NCBI GenBank assembly: GCA_035536775.1 | Contig: DATLNM010000023.1 | Span: forward strand, 1-62,151 | Direction: 5' to 3' | Length of the DNA stretch: 62,151 bases | Source: DATLNM01 sp035536775 | Lineage (GTDB): Bacteria > Actinomycetota > CADDZG01 > WHSQ01 | Shown here: positions 1-9,066 of the stretch, piece after piece | Position numbering within the stretch: the stretch's first letter is position 1 | Layout: each line of letters opens with the position of its first letter | Translations under genes and position numbers: made by a program | The notes under the pieces: model-generated | The model's database searches: none | What the model was told of the DNA's origin: nothing | What the model saw: the letters and a program-made list of their open reading frames with translations, nothing else

Positions 1-828
1 GACTCGGTGAACTTCATGGCGTCGAACCTGACCGGCCAGGTGCGAAACATCGCGCAGGTCACCACCGCCGTCGCCAACGGCGACCTCTCCCAGAAGATCA
101 CCGTAGACGTGAAGGGCGAGATTCTCGAGCTCAAGAACACGATCAACACGATGGTGGACCAGCTCTCGTCGTTCGCAGACGAGGTCACGCGTGTCGCCCG
201 AGAGGTCGGCACGGAAGGCAAGCTCGGTGGTCAGGCGCAGGTGAAGGGTGTGTCGGGAACGTGGAAGGACCTCACCGACTCGGTGAACTTCCTCGCCTCG
301 AACCTGACCGGCCAGGTGCGAAACATCGCTCAGGTAACGACCGCCGTCGCCAAGGGCGACCTCTCCCAGAAGATCACCGTCGACGTGAAAGGCGAGATCC
401 TCGAGCTCAAGAAGACGATCAACACGATGGTGGACCAGCTGTCGTCCTTCGCCGCGGAGGTGACCCGTGTTGCCACCGAGGTAGGTACCGAAGGGAAGCT
501 CGGTGGTCAGGCACAGGTCCGAGGGGTGTCCGGTACGTGGCGAGACCTCACCGACTCAGTGAACTTCATGGCATCCAACCTGACGAACCAGGTGCGAAAC
601 ATCGCTCAGGTGACGACGGCCGTCGCTAACGGTGACCTCGGAAAGAAGATCACCGTCGACGCGAAGGGCGAGATCCTCGAGCTCAAAGAGACGATCAACA
701 TCATGGTGGACCAGCTGAGCTCGTTCGCCGCCGAGGTAACCCGTGTCGCCCGAGAGGTCGGTACCGAGGGGATCCTCGGTGGTCAGGCCGAGGTCGAAGG
801 TGTGTCGGGAACGTGGAAGGGTCTCACC
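1..828 (+). repeat. 276-bp tandem coding repeats encoding HAMP units
   Basis: Three full units start at 1, 277 and 553, each beginning with a codon run for DSVNF or a close variant. A diverged fourth unit starts at 829 (ENVNQ). The units are highly similar at DNA level, which suggests recent duplication or gene conversion and allows unit number to vary by recombination. More units may precede the window. Confidence 0.9.
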
Positions 829-3810
829 GAGAACGTGAACCAGCTCGCCGAGAACCTCACGACGCAGGTGCGAGCGATCGCCGACGTGGCCAGCGCGGTG
901 ACCCAGGGTGACCTAACGCGGTCGATCACCGTCGAAGCGCAAGGTGAGGTCGCCGAGCTGAAGGACAAGATCAACCAGATGATCACGAACCTCGCCGAGA
1001 CGACGAGGACGAACCAAGAGCAGGACTGGTTGAAGACGAACCTCGCCAAGATCTCCGGAATGATGCAGGGTCAGCGAGACCTGCAGACCGTCACCCGCTT
1101 GATCATGTCCGAGCTCACCCCGACGGTCTCCGCGCAACACGGTGCATTCTTCCTTACCGAGATAGAAGAGGGCACTCCGCAGCCGCTGCTGAAGCTCAAG
1201 GCGAGCTACGGGTACAAGAAGCGAAAGAACGTTGCGAACCGCTTCGAGTTCGGCGAAGGGATGGTCGGGCAGGCGGCCATCGAGCGAAAGAGCATCCTCG
1301 TAACTCAGGCTCCGAACGACTACATCAAAGTGACATCGGGGCTCGGCGAAGGCACTCCGGTCAACATCGTCGTCGTTCCGATCCTCTTCGAGGATCAGAT
1401 CCTCGGCGTTATCGAGCTCGGCTCGTTCCAGCCGTTCAGCGATGTGCACCTGACCTTCCTCGAGCAACTGATCGAGACGCTCGGCGTCGTCCTCAACACC
1501 ATCATCGCCAACATGAGGACGGAAGAGCTGCTGACGGAATCGCAGCGACTGACCGAGGAGCTGCAGAGCCAGTCCGAGGAGCTGCAAACGCAGCAGGAAG
1601 AGCTGCAGCAGACCAACGAGGAGCTGCAGGAGAAAGCAGCACTGCTCGCGGAGCAGAACCGCAACGTCGAGGTGAAGAACCAAGAGGTCGAGCTCGCTCG
1701 AGCGAGCCTCGAAGAGAAGGCGCAGCAGCTCGCGTTGAGCTCAAAGTACAAGTCCGAGTTCCTGGCGAACATGTCGCACGAGCTGCGTACGCCCCTCAAC
1801 AGCCTCCTGATCCTGGCGAAGCTGCTGACGGACAACAACGAAGGGAACCTCAGCGACAAGCAGGTCGAGTACGCCAACACGATCCATGCTGCGGGTAGCG
1901 ATCTCCTCAGCCTTATCAACGACATCCTCGACCTGTCCAAAGTCGAGGCAGGCAAGATGGAGATCCACACAGCCGACCTTGGTCTCTCGGAGGTCAAGGA
2001 GTACGTCGATCAGGCGTTCGGGCCGGTTGCATCGCAAAAGGGCGTCGCGCTCGAAGTAGACATCGCCGAAGCCGTCCCGAGTGCGATGGTCACCGACGAG
2101 CAGCGCCTGCAGCAGATCCTGAACAACCTGCTTTCCAACGCATTCAAGTTTACGGAGCAGGGCACGGTGACGCTCAACATCGCGTTGGCGCCGAAGGACA
2201 GGCGGTTCCTGAACCAGAACCTCACAGACGCAGGGACCGTCGTCGGGTTCTCCGTCGTGGACACCGGGATCGGCATCCCCAAGGACAAGCTGCGCCTGAT
2301 CTTCGAGGCATTCCAGCAAGCCGACGGGACGACCAGCCGGCGTTACGGTGGCACAGGCCTCGGCCTGTCGATCAGCCGGGAGATCGCCCGGCTGCTCGGA
2401 GGAGAGATCCAGGCCGACAGCACCGAGGGCGTTGGGAGCGAGTTCACCCTGTACCTCCCGCTCGTATTCCACCCGCAAGAGGCGCCGGCCGCGCCGGAGA
2501 TCATCGAAGACCTCCCGGCACTTACGATCGACATCCCGCACGCGACGGAGATCAGCCCCTTCAGCGTCGAGGACGACCCCAGCCTCCTGCAAGCGAGCGA
2601 GGTCTCCGACGATCGCGACTCCATCGAGCCCGGCGATCGTCTCCTCTTGATCATCGAGGACGACCCGGCGTTCGCGTCCTCGTGTGCGGACGTGGGCCGG
2701 GAACGAGGCTTCAAGGTGCTCGTCACCACCCGTGGAGACACTGGTCTGGCCCACGCGAAGGAGTACAAGCCCGACGCCATCCTGCTCGACCTCGAGCTGC
2801 CGGTTATCAAGGGCCTCGACGTCTTGAGGTACCTGAAGCACGACCCGCACACGCGCCACATCCCCGTCCACATCATCTCGGGAGGAGACGAGCGCCAAGA
2901 GTCATTGAAGGCAGGGGCCGTGGCGTACCTCGAGAAGCCCGTCACTCGCGAAGCTCTCGGCGAGCAGATCGCAGAGATCGCCGGCTTCATCGAGCGCACC
3001 GTCAAGAACCTCCTCGTTGTCGAAGACGACGACATCGAGCGCGCCGCGATGGTCGAACTCGTAGGAAGCGGTGACGATGTCGAAGTCACTGCGGTCGCCT
3101 CGAGCGAAGAGGCGCTCGAAGCGCTCGAGTCGAAGCCGTTCGATTGCATGGTCTTGGACCTCAAGCTCCCGAAGATGGGTGGCTTCGACTTGCTCGAGAA
3201 GATCAAGAAGGATGAGCGCTTCCGGGACCTGCCGGTGATCGTCTACACGGGCCGCGATCTGACGAGGAAAGAAGAGACGAAGCTCAAGAAGTACGTTCAG
3301 ACCATCATCATCAAGGACGTTCGTTCGCCGGAGCGGCTTCTGGACGAGACGGCGCTGTTCCTGCACCGTGTCGAGGCACGTCTGCCTATCGAGAAGCGCA
3401 AGATGATCGAGCAGCTCCACGATGCCGATGCGCTATTCCAGGACAAGCGCGTCCTTGTGGTCGACGACGATGTCCGTAACGTGTTCGCGCTGACGAGTGT
3501 CCTCGAGGGACGTGGGATGCAGGTCCTCTACGCCGAGAACGGACGAGACGCCATCGAGACCTTGAAGACCGAAGGGAATCTCGATCTCATCCTCATGGAC
3601 ATCATGATGCCTGAGATGGATGGGTACGAGACGATGACGGCGATCCGCAAAATGCCTCAGTTCAAGTCGATCCCGATCATCGCCCTCACTGCGAAGGCGA
3701 TGAAGGGCGACCGCGAAAAGAGCATCTCCGCGGGAGCATCCGACTACATCACCAAGCCTGTGGACACCGACCAACTGCTGTCCTTGATGCGAGTGTGGCT
3801 ATACAGATAG
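1..3810 (+). CDS. Poly-HAMP hybrid histidine kinase with three receiver domains (5' truncated)
   Basis: The reading frame is open from base 1, so the N-terminus lies outside the window. Counting base 1 as codon 1, the order is: four tandem HAMP units of about 92 residues (to about 340), a GAF domain (about 345-520), a Glu/Gln-rich coiled coil (520-580), HisKA with the phospho-acceptor His at 593 in SHELRTPLN, HATPase with GTGLGLSIS, then three receiver domains with acceptor Asp in LLDLELP, VLDLKLP and LMDIMMP. No membrane segment is visible. HAMP chains of this type are best known from fungal group III osmosensing kinases, where they act as a cytosolic signal relay. It overlaps cheR by 16 bases and heads a signalling operon. 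The input signal is unknown. Confidence 0.95.
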   Translation, partial: DSVNFMASNLTGQVRNIAQVTTAVANGDLSQKITVDVKGEILELKNTINTMVDQLSSFADEVTRVAREVGTEGKLGGQAQVKGVSGTWKDLTDSVNFLASNLTGQVRNIAQVTTAVAKGDLSQKITVDVKGEILELKKTINTMVDQLSSFAAEVTRVATEVGTEGKLGGQAQVRGVSGTWRDLTDSVNFMASNLTNQVRNIAQVTTAVANGDLGKKITVDAKGEILELKETINIMVDQLSSFAAEVTRVAREVGTEGILGGQAEVEGVSGTWKGLTENVNQLAENLTTQVRAIADVASAVTQGDLTRSITVEAQGEVAELKDKINQMITNLAETTRTNQEQDWLKTNLAKISGMMQGQRDLQTVTRLIMSELTPTVSAQHGAFFLTEIEEGTPQPLLKLKASYGYKKRKNVANRFEFGEGMVGQAAIERKSILVTQAPNDYIKVTSGLGEGTPVNIVVVPILFEDQILGVIELGSFQPFSDVHLTFLEQLIETLGVVLNTIIANMRTEELLTESQRLTEELQSQSEELQTQQEELQQTNEELQEKAALLAEQNRNVEVKNQEVELARASLEEKAQQLALSSKYKSEFLANMSHELRTPLNSLLILAKLLTDNNEGNLSDKQVEYANTIHAAGSDLLSLINDILDLSKVEAGKMEIHTADLGLSEVKEYVDQAFGPVASQKGVALEVDIAEAVPSAMVTDEQRLQQILNNLLSNAFKFTEQGTVTLNIALAPKDRRFLNQNLTDAGTVVGFSVVDTGIGIPKDKLRLIFEAFQQADGTTSRRYGGTGLGLSISREIARLLGGEIQADSTEGVGSEFTLYLPLVFHPQEAPAAPEIIEDLPALTIDIPHATEISPFSVEDDPSLLQASEVSDDRDSIEPGDRLLLIIEDDPAFASSCADVGRERGFKVLVTTRGDTGLAHAKEYKPDAILLDLELPVIKGLDVLRYLKHDPHTRHIPVHIISGGDERQESLKAGAVAYLEKPVTREALGEQIAEIAGFIERTVKNLLVVEDDDIERAAMVELVGSGDDVEVTAVASSEEALEALESKPFDCMVLDLKLPKMGGFDLLEKIKKDERFRDLPVIVYTGRDLTRKEETKLKKYVQTIIIKDVRSPERLLDETALFLHRVEARLPIEKRKMIEQLHDADALFQDKRVLVVDDDVRNVFALTSVLEGRGMQVLYAENGRDAIETLKTEGNLDLILMDIMMPEMDGYETMTAIRKMPQFKSIPIIALTAKAMKGDREKSISAGASDYITKPVDTDQLLSLMRVWLYR

Positions 3811-4655
3811 GGGAGGTCGTTCCCGGACGCGACATGCATGGCGATCTGGAGGACCTCGAGATAGAGCTGTTGCTCGAGGCGATCTACAGGCATTACGGGT
3901 TCGACTTCCGCTCTTACGCGCGGAGCTCGATCCGGCGACGGATGTGGAAGCGCGCCCACGCTGAAGGCCTGACAACGATCTCGGCACTGACCGAGAGGGT
4001 GCTCCATGAGCCTGCATGCATGGAGCGTCTGATGAAGGACCTGTCGGTCAACGTGACATCGATGTTTCGCGACCCCAGCTTCTACCTCTCGTTCAGGAAG
4101 AACATCTGCCCGATCCTGCGCACCTATCCGTTCGTGAGGATCTGGAACGCGGGGTGCTCCACCGGTGAGGAGACGTACTCGCTGGCGATCATCCTCAAAG
4201 AGGAAGGGCTGTACGACAGAACGCGCATCTATGCGACAGACATCAACCAGAACGTGCTGGACCAAGCCCGTGCGGGTGTGGTGCCGCTTTCGAAGATGCG
4301 TGGATACACCGACAACTACCTACGGTCTGGGGGTACGGCCGAGTTCTCCGAGTACTACGTCGCGCGCGAGGATCGTGTGCTGCTGAGTCGGTCGCTGTCG
4401 GAGAACGTGGTCTTTGCGCAACACAACCTCGTCTCTGATAGGTCGTTCAATGAGTTCAACGTGATCATCTGCAGGAACGTGATGATCTACTTTTCGAAGG
4501 ACCTGCAAGATAACGTCCACGAACTCCTCTACAACAGCTTGGTCATGTTCGGAGTGCTGGCTCTCGGTCGCAGGGAGTCGATCAGGATGGCACGGCTGGC
4601 GGACCGCTACAAGCCCTTGGACGACAGAGAGCGCATGTACCGGAGGATCGCGTGA
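3795..4655 (+). CDS. cheR: CheR-type protein glutamate methyltransferase
   Basis: SAM-dependent methylation of receptor glutamates is the family role. An N-terminal helical part (FDFRSYARSSIRRRM) precedes the Rossmann methyltransferase domain with the SAM motif WNAGCSTGEETYSLAI, an acidic ATDINQ loop and the CheR signature FNVIICRNVMIYF. The length of 286 aa is usual. The GTG start overlaps the end of the upstream kinase gene; an ATG at 3834, 17 bases after GGGAGG, is a possible alternative. It is followed by cheB with a GTGA overlap. No chemoreceptor gene is present, so the pair may modify a receptor elsewhere or act with the poly-HAMP kinase. Confidence 0.93.
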   Translation: MAIQIGEVVPGRDMHGDLEDLEIELLLEAIYRHYGFDFRSYARSSIRRRMWKRAHAEGLTTISALTERVLHEPACMERLMKDLSVNVTSMFRDPSFYLSFRKNICPILRTYPFVRIWNAGCSTGEETYSLAIILKEEGLYDRTRIYATDINQNVLDQARAGVVPLSKMRGYTDNYLRSGGTAEFSEYYVAREDRVLLSRSLSENVVFAQHNLVSDRSFNEFNVIICRNVMIYFSKDLQDNVHELLYNSLVMFGVLALGRRESIRMARLADRYKPLDDRERMYRRIA

Positions 4656-5233
4656 CACCCAAGAAAATCGTGGTGATCGGCAGCTCCTGGGGAGGCCTCT
4701 CAGCCCTGTCCGAGCTTCTGTTGCCGCTTAGGGACGATTTCCCGGCCGCCATCGTGGTCGCTCAACATCGCCACGCCGATTCCTCCCTCGGCCTCGAACG
4801 GTTCCTGAAGCGACATACCTCGCTCGCGGTGCGCGAGGCGGACGACAAAGATCCCCTCGAGCCGGGGACGGTTTTCCTCGCCCCTGCCGACTACCACCTC
4901 CTTGTCGAGGACGATCACCTCGCGTTGTCGGTCGACGGCCCTGAGATGTTCAGCCGGCCCTCGGCCGATGTTCTGTTCGAGTCGGCAGCTGCTACATACC
5001 GGGAACGCGTCATCGGAGTTGTGCTGACCGGCGCGAATGAGGACGGAGCGAGGGGCCTCCGTTCGATACGCGCTGCCGGAGGAACCACGATCGTGCAGGA
5101 TCCCGCGACGGCCGAGCGAAGCGAGATGCCCGACGCGGCCCTCGTCGCATGTCCTTCGAGTCTGGTGCTCAACCTGGGCGAGATGGGTCCGCTGCTGAAC
5201 GAGTTGTGCCAGGCTGTCCGAGTGACGAAATGA
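4652..5233 (+). CDS. cheB: CheB-type protein-glutamate methylesterase, catalytic domain only
   Basis: This is a stand-alone CheB esterase domain (193 aa) without the N-terminal receiver of chemotaxis CheB. The catalytic triad is readable: Ser12 in GSSWGG, His39 in VAQH and Asp131 in TGANEDGARG. It would remove methyl groups added by CheR. The GTG start overlaps the cheR stop (GTGA), and the next gene starts with an ATGA overlap, so the cluster is translationally coupled. Without its own receiver, control would have to come from the separate receiver proteins or from substrate access. Confidence 0.93.
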   Translation: MTPKKIVVIGSSWGGLSALSELLLPLRDDFPAAIVVAQHRHADSSLGLERFLKRHTSLAVREADDKDPLEPGTVFLAPADYHLLVEDDHLALSVDGPEMFSRPSADVLFESAAATYRERVIGVVLTGANEDGARGLRSIRAAGGTTIVQDPATAERSEMPDAALVACPSSLVLNLGEMGPLLNELCQAVRVTK

Positions 5234-6909
5234 ACGACGACCGCGCTAGCGTCCTCCTAGTCGACGACCGCCCCAACAATCTCCTCGCGCTGGACTCGAT
5301 CCTCCAGCCGCTCGACCTGAACATCATCAAGGCAGCTTCGGGCGAAGAAGCACTGAAGATCCTTCTCAAGCACGACATCGAGGTCATCCTTCTCGACGTT
5401 CAGATGCCAGGTCTCGACGGGTTCCAGACTGCGGCCGAGATCAAGAAGCGCGCGAAGACGAGGGACATCCCCATCATCTTCCTGACGGCGATCAGTCGTG
5501 AGCCTCACCAGGCGCTGCGGGGTTACTCCACCGGCGCGGTCGACTACATCTCCAAGCCTTTCGACCCATGGATCCTCAAGGCGAAGGTGACCCTGTTCAT
5601 CGACCTGTGCCGCAAGAACACGCTCTTGAAGCACCAGAGTGACCTCCTCGCGTCCAGGTTGCGCAAGCTCGAGCAGGAAGTGACCGAGCGCAAGCTCGCC
5701 GAGGCAGCGTTGCGGCGTAAGACCGCGATCGTCGAACTCGTAAAAACGGTCGCCGTCGCCGCTAACGAAGCCAGCGATATCGAGGGGGCCATGCAGACCA
5801 CGGTCGACGCGGTCTGTAGCTACAACGGATGGCCCGTGGGCCACGTCTACCTGAACGATCCGAGCCACGGACATCTCGTCTCCATGGGCATCTGGCATCT
5901 CGACGATCCCGAACGCTATTCCTCGTTCAAGAAGCTGACGGAGGCGGGCGGCAAGCTCGAGGGGCTAGGGCCCGCGGGGGCGGCGCGAGCATCGGGCCAG
6001 CTCGAATGGATAACAGACGTCACGCAGGATCCCGCCTTCAGTCGCGCCCAAGAAGCAGGCGCAGCAGGGCTTCGGTCGGGTTTCGCGTTCCCGTTGCTCG
6101 TGGAGCAGGAGGTAGTCGGCGTTTTCGAGTTCTTCGCGCAGCATCATGCAGCGCGCGACGAGTCGTTCCAGGATGTCATCGCTCCTCTCGCAACGCAGCT
6201 CGGGCACGCCGTACAGAGGAAGAGGATCGAACAGGAGCTGCGGCGACTAGATGTCGCCAAGACCGAGTTCATCGGCAACGCGGCGCACGAGCTGAGAACT
6301 CCTCTGTCTGTGCTGACGGGGGTCACGCAGATCCTGGTCAAGCAGCACCGGAAGTTGTCCGTGAAAGAACGCGATGAGATGTTCGCGATGATGGATCGCC
6401 AGTCCGAGAGGATGCGGACCCTCATCAACAATCTCCTCGACATAACCGGCATGGATTTCGGACGCCTCAAGATCGACCTTCGCCCGGTTCCACTTCGTGA
6501 GGCGGTTGAGAGCGCGCTTGCCGCTAATCCCCCGCCCGACGGCTGGGATGTAGGGACGGACGTCCCCGAGGACCTCAAGGTGATCGCGGACGATGCGCGC
6601 CTCGATCAGGTGTTCACAAACCTGATTCAGAACGCGTTCAAATACGGCAGCGAGAAACTACGGATCGAAGCCAGGGCCACGACGAAGGACGTTCGCGTCT
6701 CGGTCTGCAACCTTGGCGCCCCTGTGCCTCCAGAGCTCGTAGGTGGATTGTTCGACCCCTTCACCCGAGGCGAACATCAGGCTGCGCGCGGCTCGGGACT
6801 CGGTCTGACGATCTGCAAGCGGATCATCGAGGCGTTCGGTGGTTCCATCTGGTACGAGCCCAACGAGTCCGGCGGTTCACGTTTCGAGATCCGGCTCTCG
6901 AAGCCATGA
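5230..6909 (+). CDS. REC-GAF-HisKA-HATPase sensor kinase
   Basis: The start is placed at ATG 5230 because it overlaps the cheB stop (ATGA), although the frame is open further upstream. The 559-aa protein has an N-terminal receiver domain (phospho-acceptor Asp56 in LLDVQMP), a short coiled coil, a GAF domain (about 170-330), HisKA with His353 in AHELRTPLS and an HATPase with NLIQNAFKYG and GSGLGLTIC. A receiver in front of the kinase suggests it is controlled by phosphotransfer, plausibly from the upstream poly-HAMP kinase. No membrane segment is visible. The next gene, a lone receiver, overlaps by ATGA and is a likely target. Confidence 0.92.
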   Translation: MNDDRASVLLVDDRPNNLLALDSILQPLDLNIIKAASGEEALKILLKHDIEVILLDVQMPGLDGFQTAAEIKKRAKTRDIPIIFLTAISREPHQALRGYSTGAVDYISKPFDPWILKAKVTLFIDLCRKNTLLKHQSDLLASRLRKLEQEVTERKLAEAALRRKTAIVELVKTVAVAANEASDIEGAMQTTVDAVCSYNGWPVGHVYLNDPSHGHLVSMGIWHLDDPERYSSFKKLTEAGGKLEGLGPAGAARASGQLEWITDVTQDPAFSRAQEAGAAGLRSGFAFPLLVEQEVVGVFEFFAQHHAARDESFQDVIAPLATQLGHAVQRKRIEQELRRLDVAKTEFIGNAAHELRTPLSVLTGVTQILVKQHRKLSVKERDEMFAMMDRQSERMRTLINNLLDITGMDFGRLKIDLRPVPLREAVESALAANPPPDGWDVGTDVPEDLKVIADDARLDQVFTNLIQNAFKYGSEKLRIEARATTKDVRVSVCNLGAPVPPELVGGLFDPFTRGEHQAARGSGLGLTICKRIIEAFGGSIWYEPNESGGSRFEIRLSKP

Positions 6910-7268
6910 AGAAGTGCGTACTCGTGGTCGAGGACGAGCCCGACCTAAGGCGCCTGTTCGGGATCATGCTGTCCGGGGCCGGGTACGACGTCGTCGATGC
7001 ACCGTCGGGTGAGCGCGCGATCGAGATCGTGAAGGAATCACTCCCCGACGCGATGCTCCTCGATCTCCGCATGCCGGGGGTCGACGGCTGGGAGGTCCTG
7101 GCTCGCCTCAAGAAGGAAGAGCTCCTGGAATCGATCCCCGTGATCGTCATCTCGGCTCATACAGGAGGCGATACGGCGGCAGCCGCCGAGCGGTCCGGGG
7201 CGAGCGACTATCTCGCCAAGCCCGTGGATCGCGAGCAGCTTCTCAGCGCTATAGCGAGGGTTGTCTAG
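6906..7268 (+). CDS. Single-domain response regulator
   Basis: A 120-aa stand-alone receiver: acidic pair ED at 9-10, phospho-acceptor Asp53 in LLDLRMPG and the conserved Lys in AKPVD. There is no output domain, so it either relays phosphate or works by protein contact. It starts inside the stop of the upstream kinase (ATGA) and ends on a CTAG shared with the convergent PAS gene, a 4-base overlap of the two stop codons. Confidence 0.93.
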   Translation: MKKCVLVVEDEPDLRRLFGIMLSGAGYDVVDAPSGERAIEIVKESLPDAMLLDLRMPGVDGWEVLARLKKEELLESIPVIVISAHTGGDTAAAAERSGASDYLAKPVDREQLLSAIARVV

Positions 7269-7897
7269 CTCTGAGCTCCGCGGTGACGCAGGTCTCCTGG
7301 AACAGGCCCCTGCTTCTTCAGCTCGACCAGAAGATCGCCGACGATGTGCCGGGCCTTCTCCAGAGTGTCGATGACGGCGCCTTCGACCTTGTCGGCGACG
7401 CCGAGCTCCAGGGCCATCTTCGCGACCGCAAGTCCCTGGACGATCTCGTCGTTCATCTGCAGAGCCTGCGCGCGCTGGAACTCGACCTGATGCACGCGCA
7501 GCTCACTGGCGCGCAACGCCTCCTCAGCTGCGACACGATCGCTGATATCCGACCCGACTGCATAGACCAGCCCCTCGTCTAGGAGGGGGGTCGCACTCCA
7601 CGCAGTCCACTTGACGCCACCGTCCTTGGCTATCAGACGGACCTCGTAGTTCAGTGCGCGCTCACCTAGCACCACGTGCTCGAACGTCATCGTCGTGGCC
7701 TCACGGTCGTCGGGGTGAACGAGCTCCATGAAGGGCCGCGTGTAGACCTCTTCCGCGGTGTAACCAACGAGGTCCAGGTAGGCCGGGTTGACTCGCTTCT
7801 GGTAGCCGTCCATCCCGACGATGGTCATCGGGCCCAGGGCAAGATCGAAGAACCGTGCGATGTGATCGGCGTATGGATCGGAGCTCGAAGCTCCCAT
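7265..7897 (-). CDS. PAS-domain protein with dimerisation helices but no ATPase domain
   Basis: PAS domain at about 10-130 (VNPAYLDLVGYTAEEV, then a PAC-like segment), followed by helices of a histidine-kinase dimerisation type (FQRAQALQMNDEIVQGLAVA). There is no HATPase domain and the protein stops at 210 aa. ATG 7897 is chosen because GAGAGGAG lies 8 bases upstream; a GTG at 7906 would sit inside that site. It converges on the receiver gene. It may be a sensor that regulates a partner kinase, or the remnant of a full kinase. The ligand is unknown. Confidence 0.75.
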   Translation of the reverse strand: MGASSSDPYADHIARFFDLALGPMTIVGMDGYQKRVNPAYLDLVGYTAEEVYTRPFMELVHPDDREATTMTFEHVVLGERALNYEVRLIAKDGGVKWTAWSATPLLDEGLVYAVGSDISDRVAAEEALRASELRVHQVEFQRAQALQMNDEIVQGLAVAKMALELGVADKVEGAVIDTLEKARHIVGDLLVELKKQGPVPGDLRHRGAQS

Positions 7898-7971
7898 CGG
7901 CCGCACTCCTCTCTAAGCCCACTGCCCTGACACAGCTTCGACGCAATGATGCCTCTTTGACGCCGGTGGTG

Positions 7972-8736
7972 TCAGTGCTTCCGGGCAGCGGCGACGGCCG
8001 CTTTGAACTCGTCTGAGGTGAAGCGTCCCGGTTGGACCGCGGCGGCATGCTCGAGAGCCGCCTCGACCGAGGGGTCGGACGCGGCCACCATCGCTCTCTT
8101 GTTCGCGATGACCCCCTCCCGTGGGTGGCGGAGGATGCGCGCCCCCATGCGGTGCGCCGCGGCCATGAGCTCGTCCGGTGGGACGACCTCGTTGACGAGG
8201 CCTGCCTGGAGCGCCTCTTCCGCACCGATCAGCTCGCCGGTCAGCAACAGCTCCGCGGCGCGTCCGGGGCCGGCCAGGGCCTGCGTGAGGTAGGCGCCAC
8301 CGGTGCCGGGGATGACCCCCAGACGCACCCATACCTGGCCCATGCGCGCCGAGCTCGACGCGATCCTCAGATCGCACGCGAGCGCCAGATCCATGCCGGC
8401 GCCGACGGCCGCTCCGTCAATCGCCGCGATCACGACTGAATCGGACGCTCGGACGGCCCGGATCATCGACTGGAACGAGTCGTAGAGGACGGACCCGATC
8501 AGGGCGGGGTCCATCTCGCTCCACTTCTCGAGCTCCTCGAGGTCGCCCCCCGCGCAGAACGCGCCTCCCGAGCCAGTGAGGATGGTGACGCGCGCCGAAG
8601 ACGTCGATCGGATGGCTTCGGCAACCGCGCGGGCCGCCTCGGAGTCCAGCGCGTTACGGCGCTCGGGCCGGGTGAGCGTGACGATCGCGGTCTCCCCCTC
8701 CAACGAGGTGGAGACCGCCGAAGCTGACGGGGTCAC
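7972..8736 (-). CDS. Enoyl-CoA hydratase/isomerase family protein
   Basis: Crotonase fold, 254 aa. The two oxyanion-hole regions are recognisable (FCAGGDLEEL and DGAAVGAGMDLALACDLRIA), and GVIPGTGGAYLT follows. In this family Glu residues near the second region perform hydration; here the GxxGTGG segment is kept but the exact substrate cannot be assigned. It could be a beta-oxidation hydratase or an isomerase. The start is GTG. It stands apart from the other acyl-CoA genes in the window. Confidence 0.88.
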   Translation of the reverse strand: MTPSASAVSTSLEGETAIVTLTRPERRNALDSEAARAVAEAIRSTSSARVTILTGSGGAFCAGGDLEELEKWSEMDPALIGSVLYDSFQSMIRAVRASDSVVIAAIDGAAVGAGMDLALACDLRIASSSARMGQVWVRLGVIPGTGGAYLTQALAGPGRAAELLLTGELIGAEEALQAGLVNEVVPPDELMAAAHRMGARILRHPREGVIANKRAMVAASDPSVEAALEHAAAVQPGRFTSDEFKAAVAAARKH

Positions 8737-8789
8737 TGAAATACCGGCGTCCGGCCTAGCCGTTCGAGCTCAGAGCCCCGGGAAAGGAT

Positions 8790-8945
8790 CTAGGCGTTCT
8801 TGGGAAGCATGCGGGTCATCTTGGTCCCGCAAACCGGGCACTGCCCCTGGGCCGCCTTGGACCCGTTAGCGAGCTCTTTGACCTCGCCCTCGAAGTCGCG
8901 CTTGTCGCGACACTTCACGCAATAGCCGTTGTACGTGTCGGCCAT
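8790..8945 (-). CDS. DUF5679-like small zinc-ribbon protein
   Basis: A 51-aa protein preceded by GAGAGGAG 7 bases before the ATG. It has two CxxC knuckles, YCVKC near the N-terminus and QCPVCGTKM near the C-terminus, in the spacing of DUF5679 proteins, which typically end with a basic KMxR segment as here. Function is unknown; a zinc ribbon of this size may bind nucleic acid or a protein partner. Confidence 0.85.
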   Translation of the reverse strand: MADTYNGYCVKCRDKRDFEGEVKELANGSKAAQGQCPVCGTKMTRMLPKNA

Positions 8946-9066
8946 CTCGCTGCTCCTCTCTCTGTTGATCTCCGTCCCCGCGGGTGCAAGTCGTCGGACG
9001 GGCGGGCCCTCGTCGGCCTACGCCGTCTATCGTGCCACCTTCGCCCCCTGGGCGGCGGATTTTCGA

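Noticed and set aside
1..828. Regularly spaced repeats considered as CRISPR
   Set aside because: They are contiguous 276-bp coding repeats for HAMP domains with no spacers.
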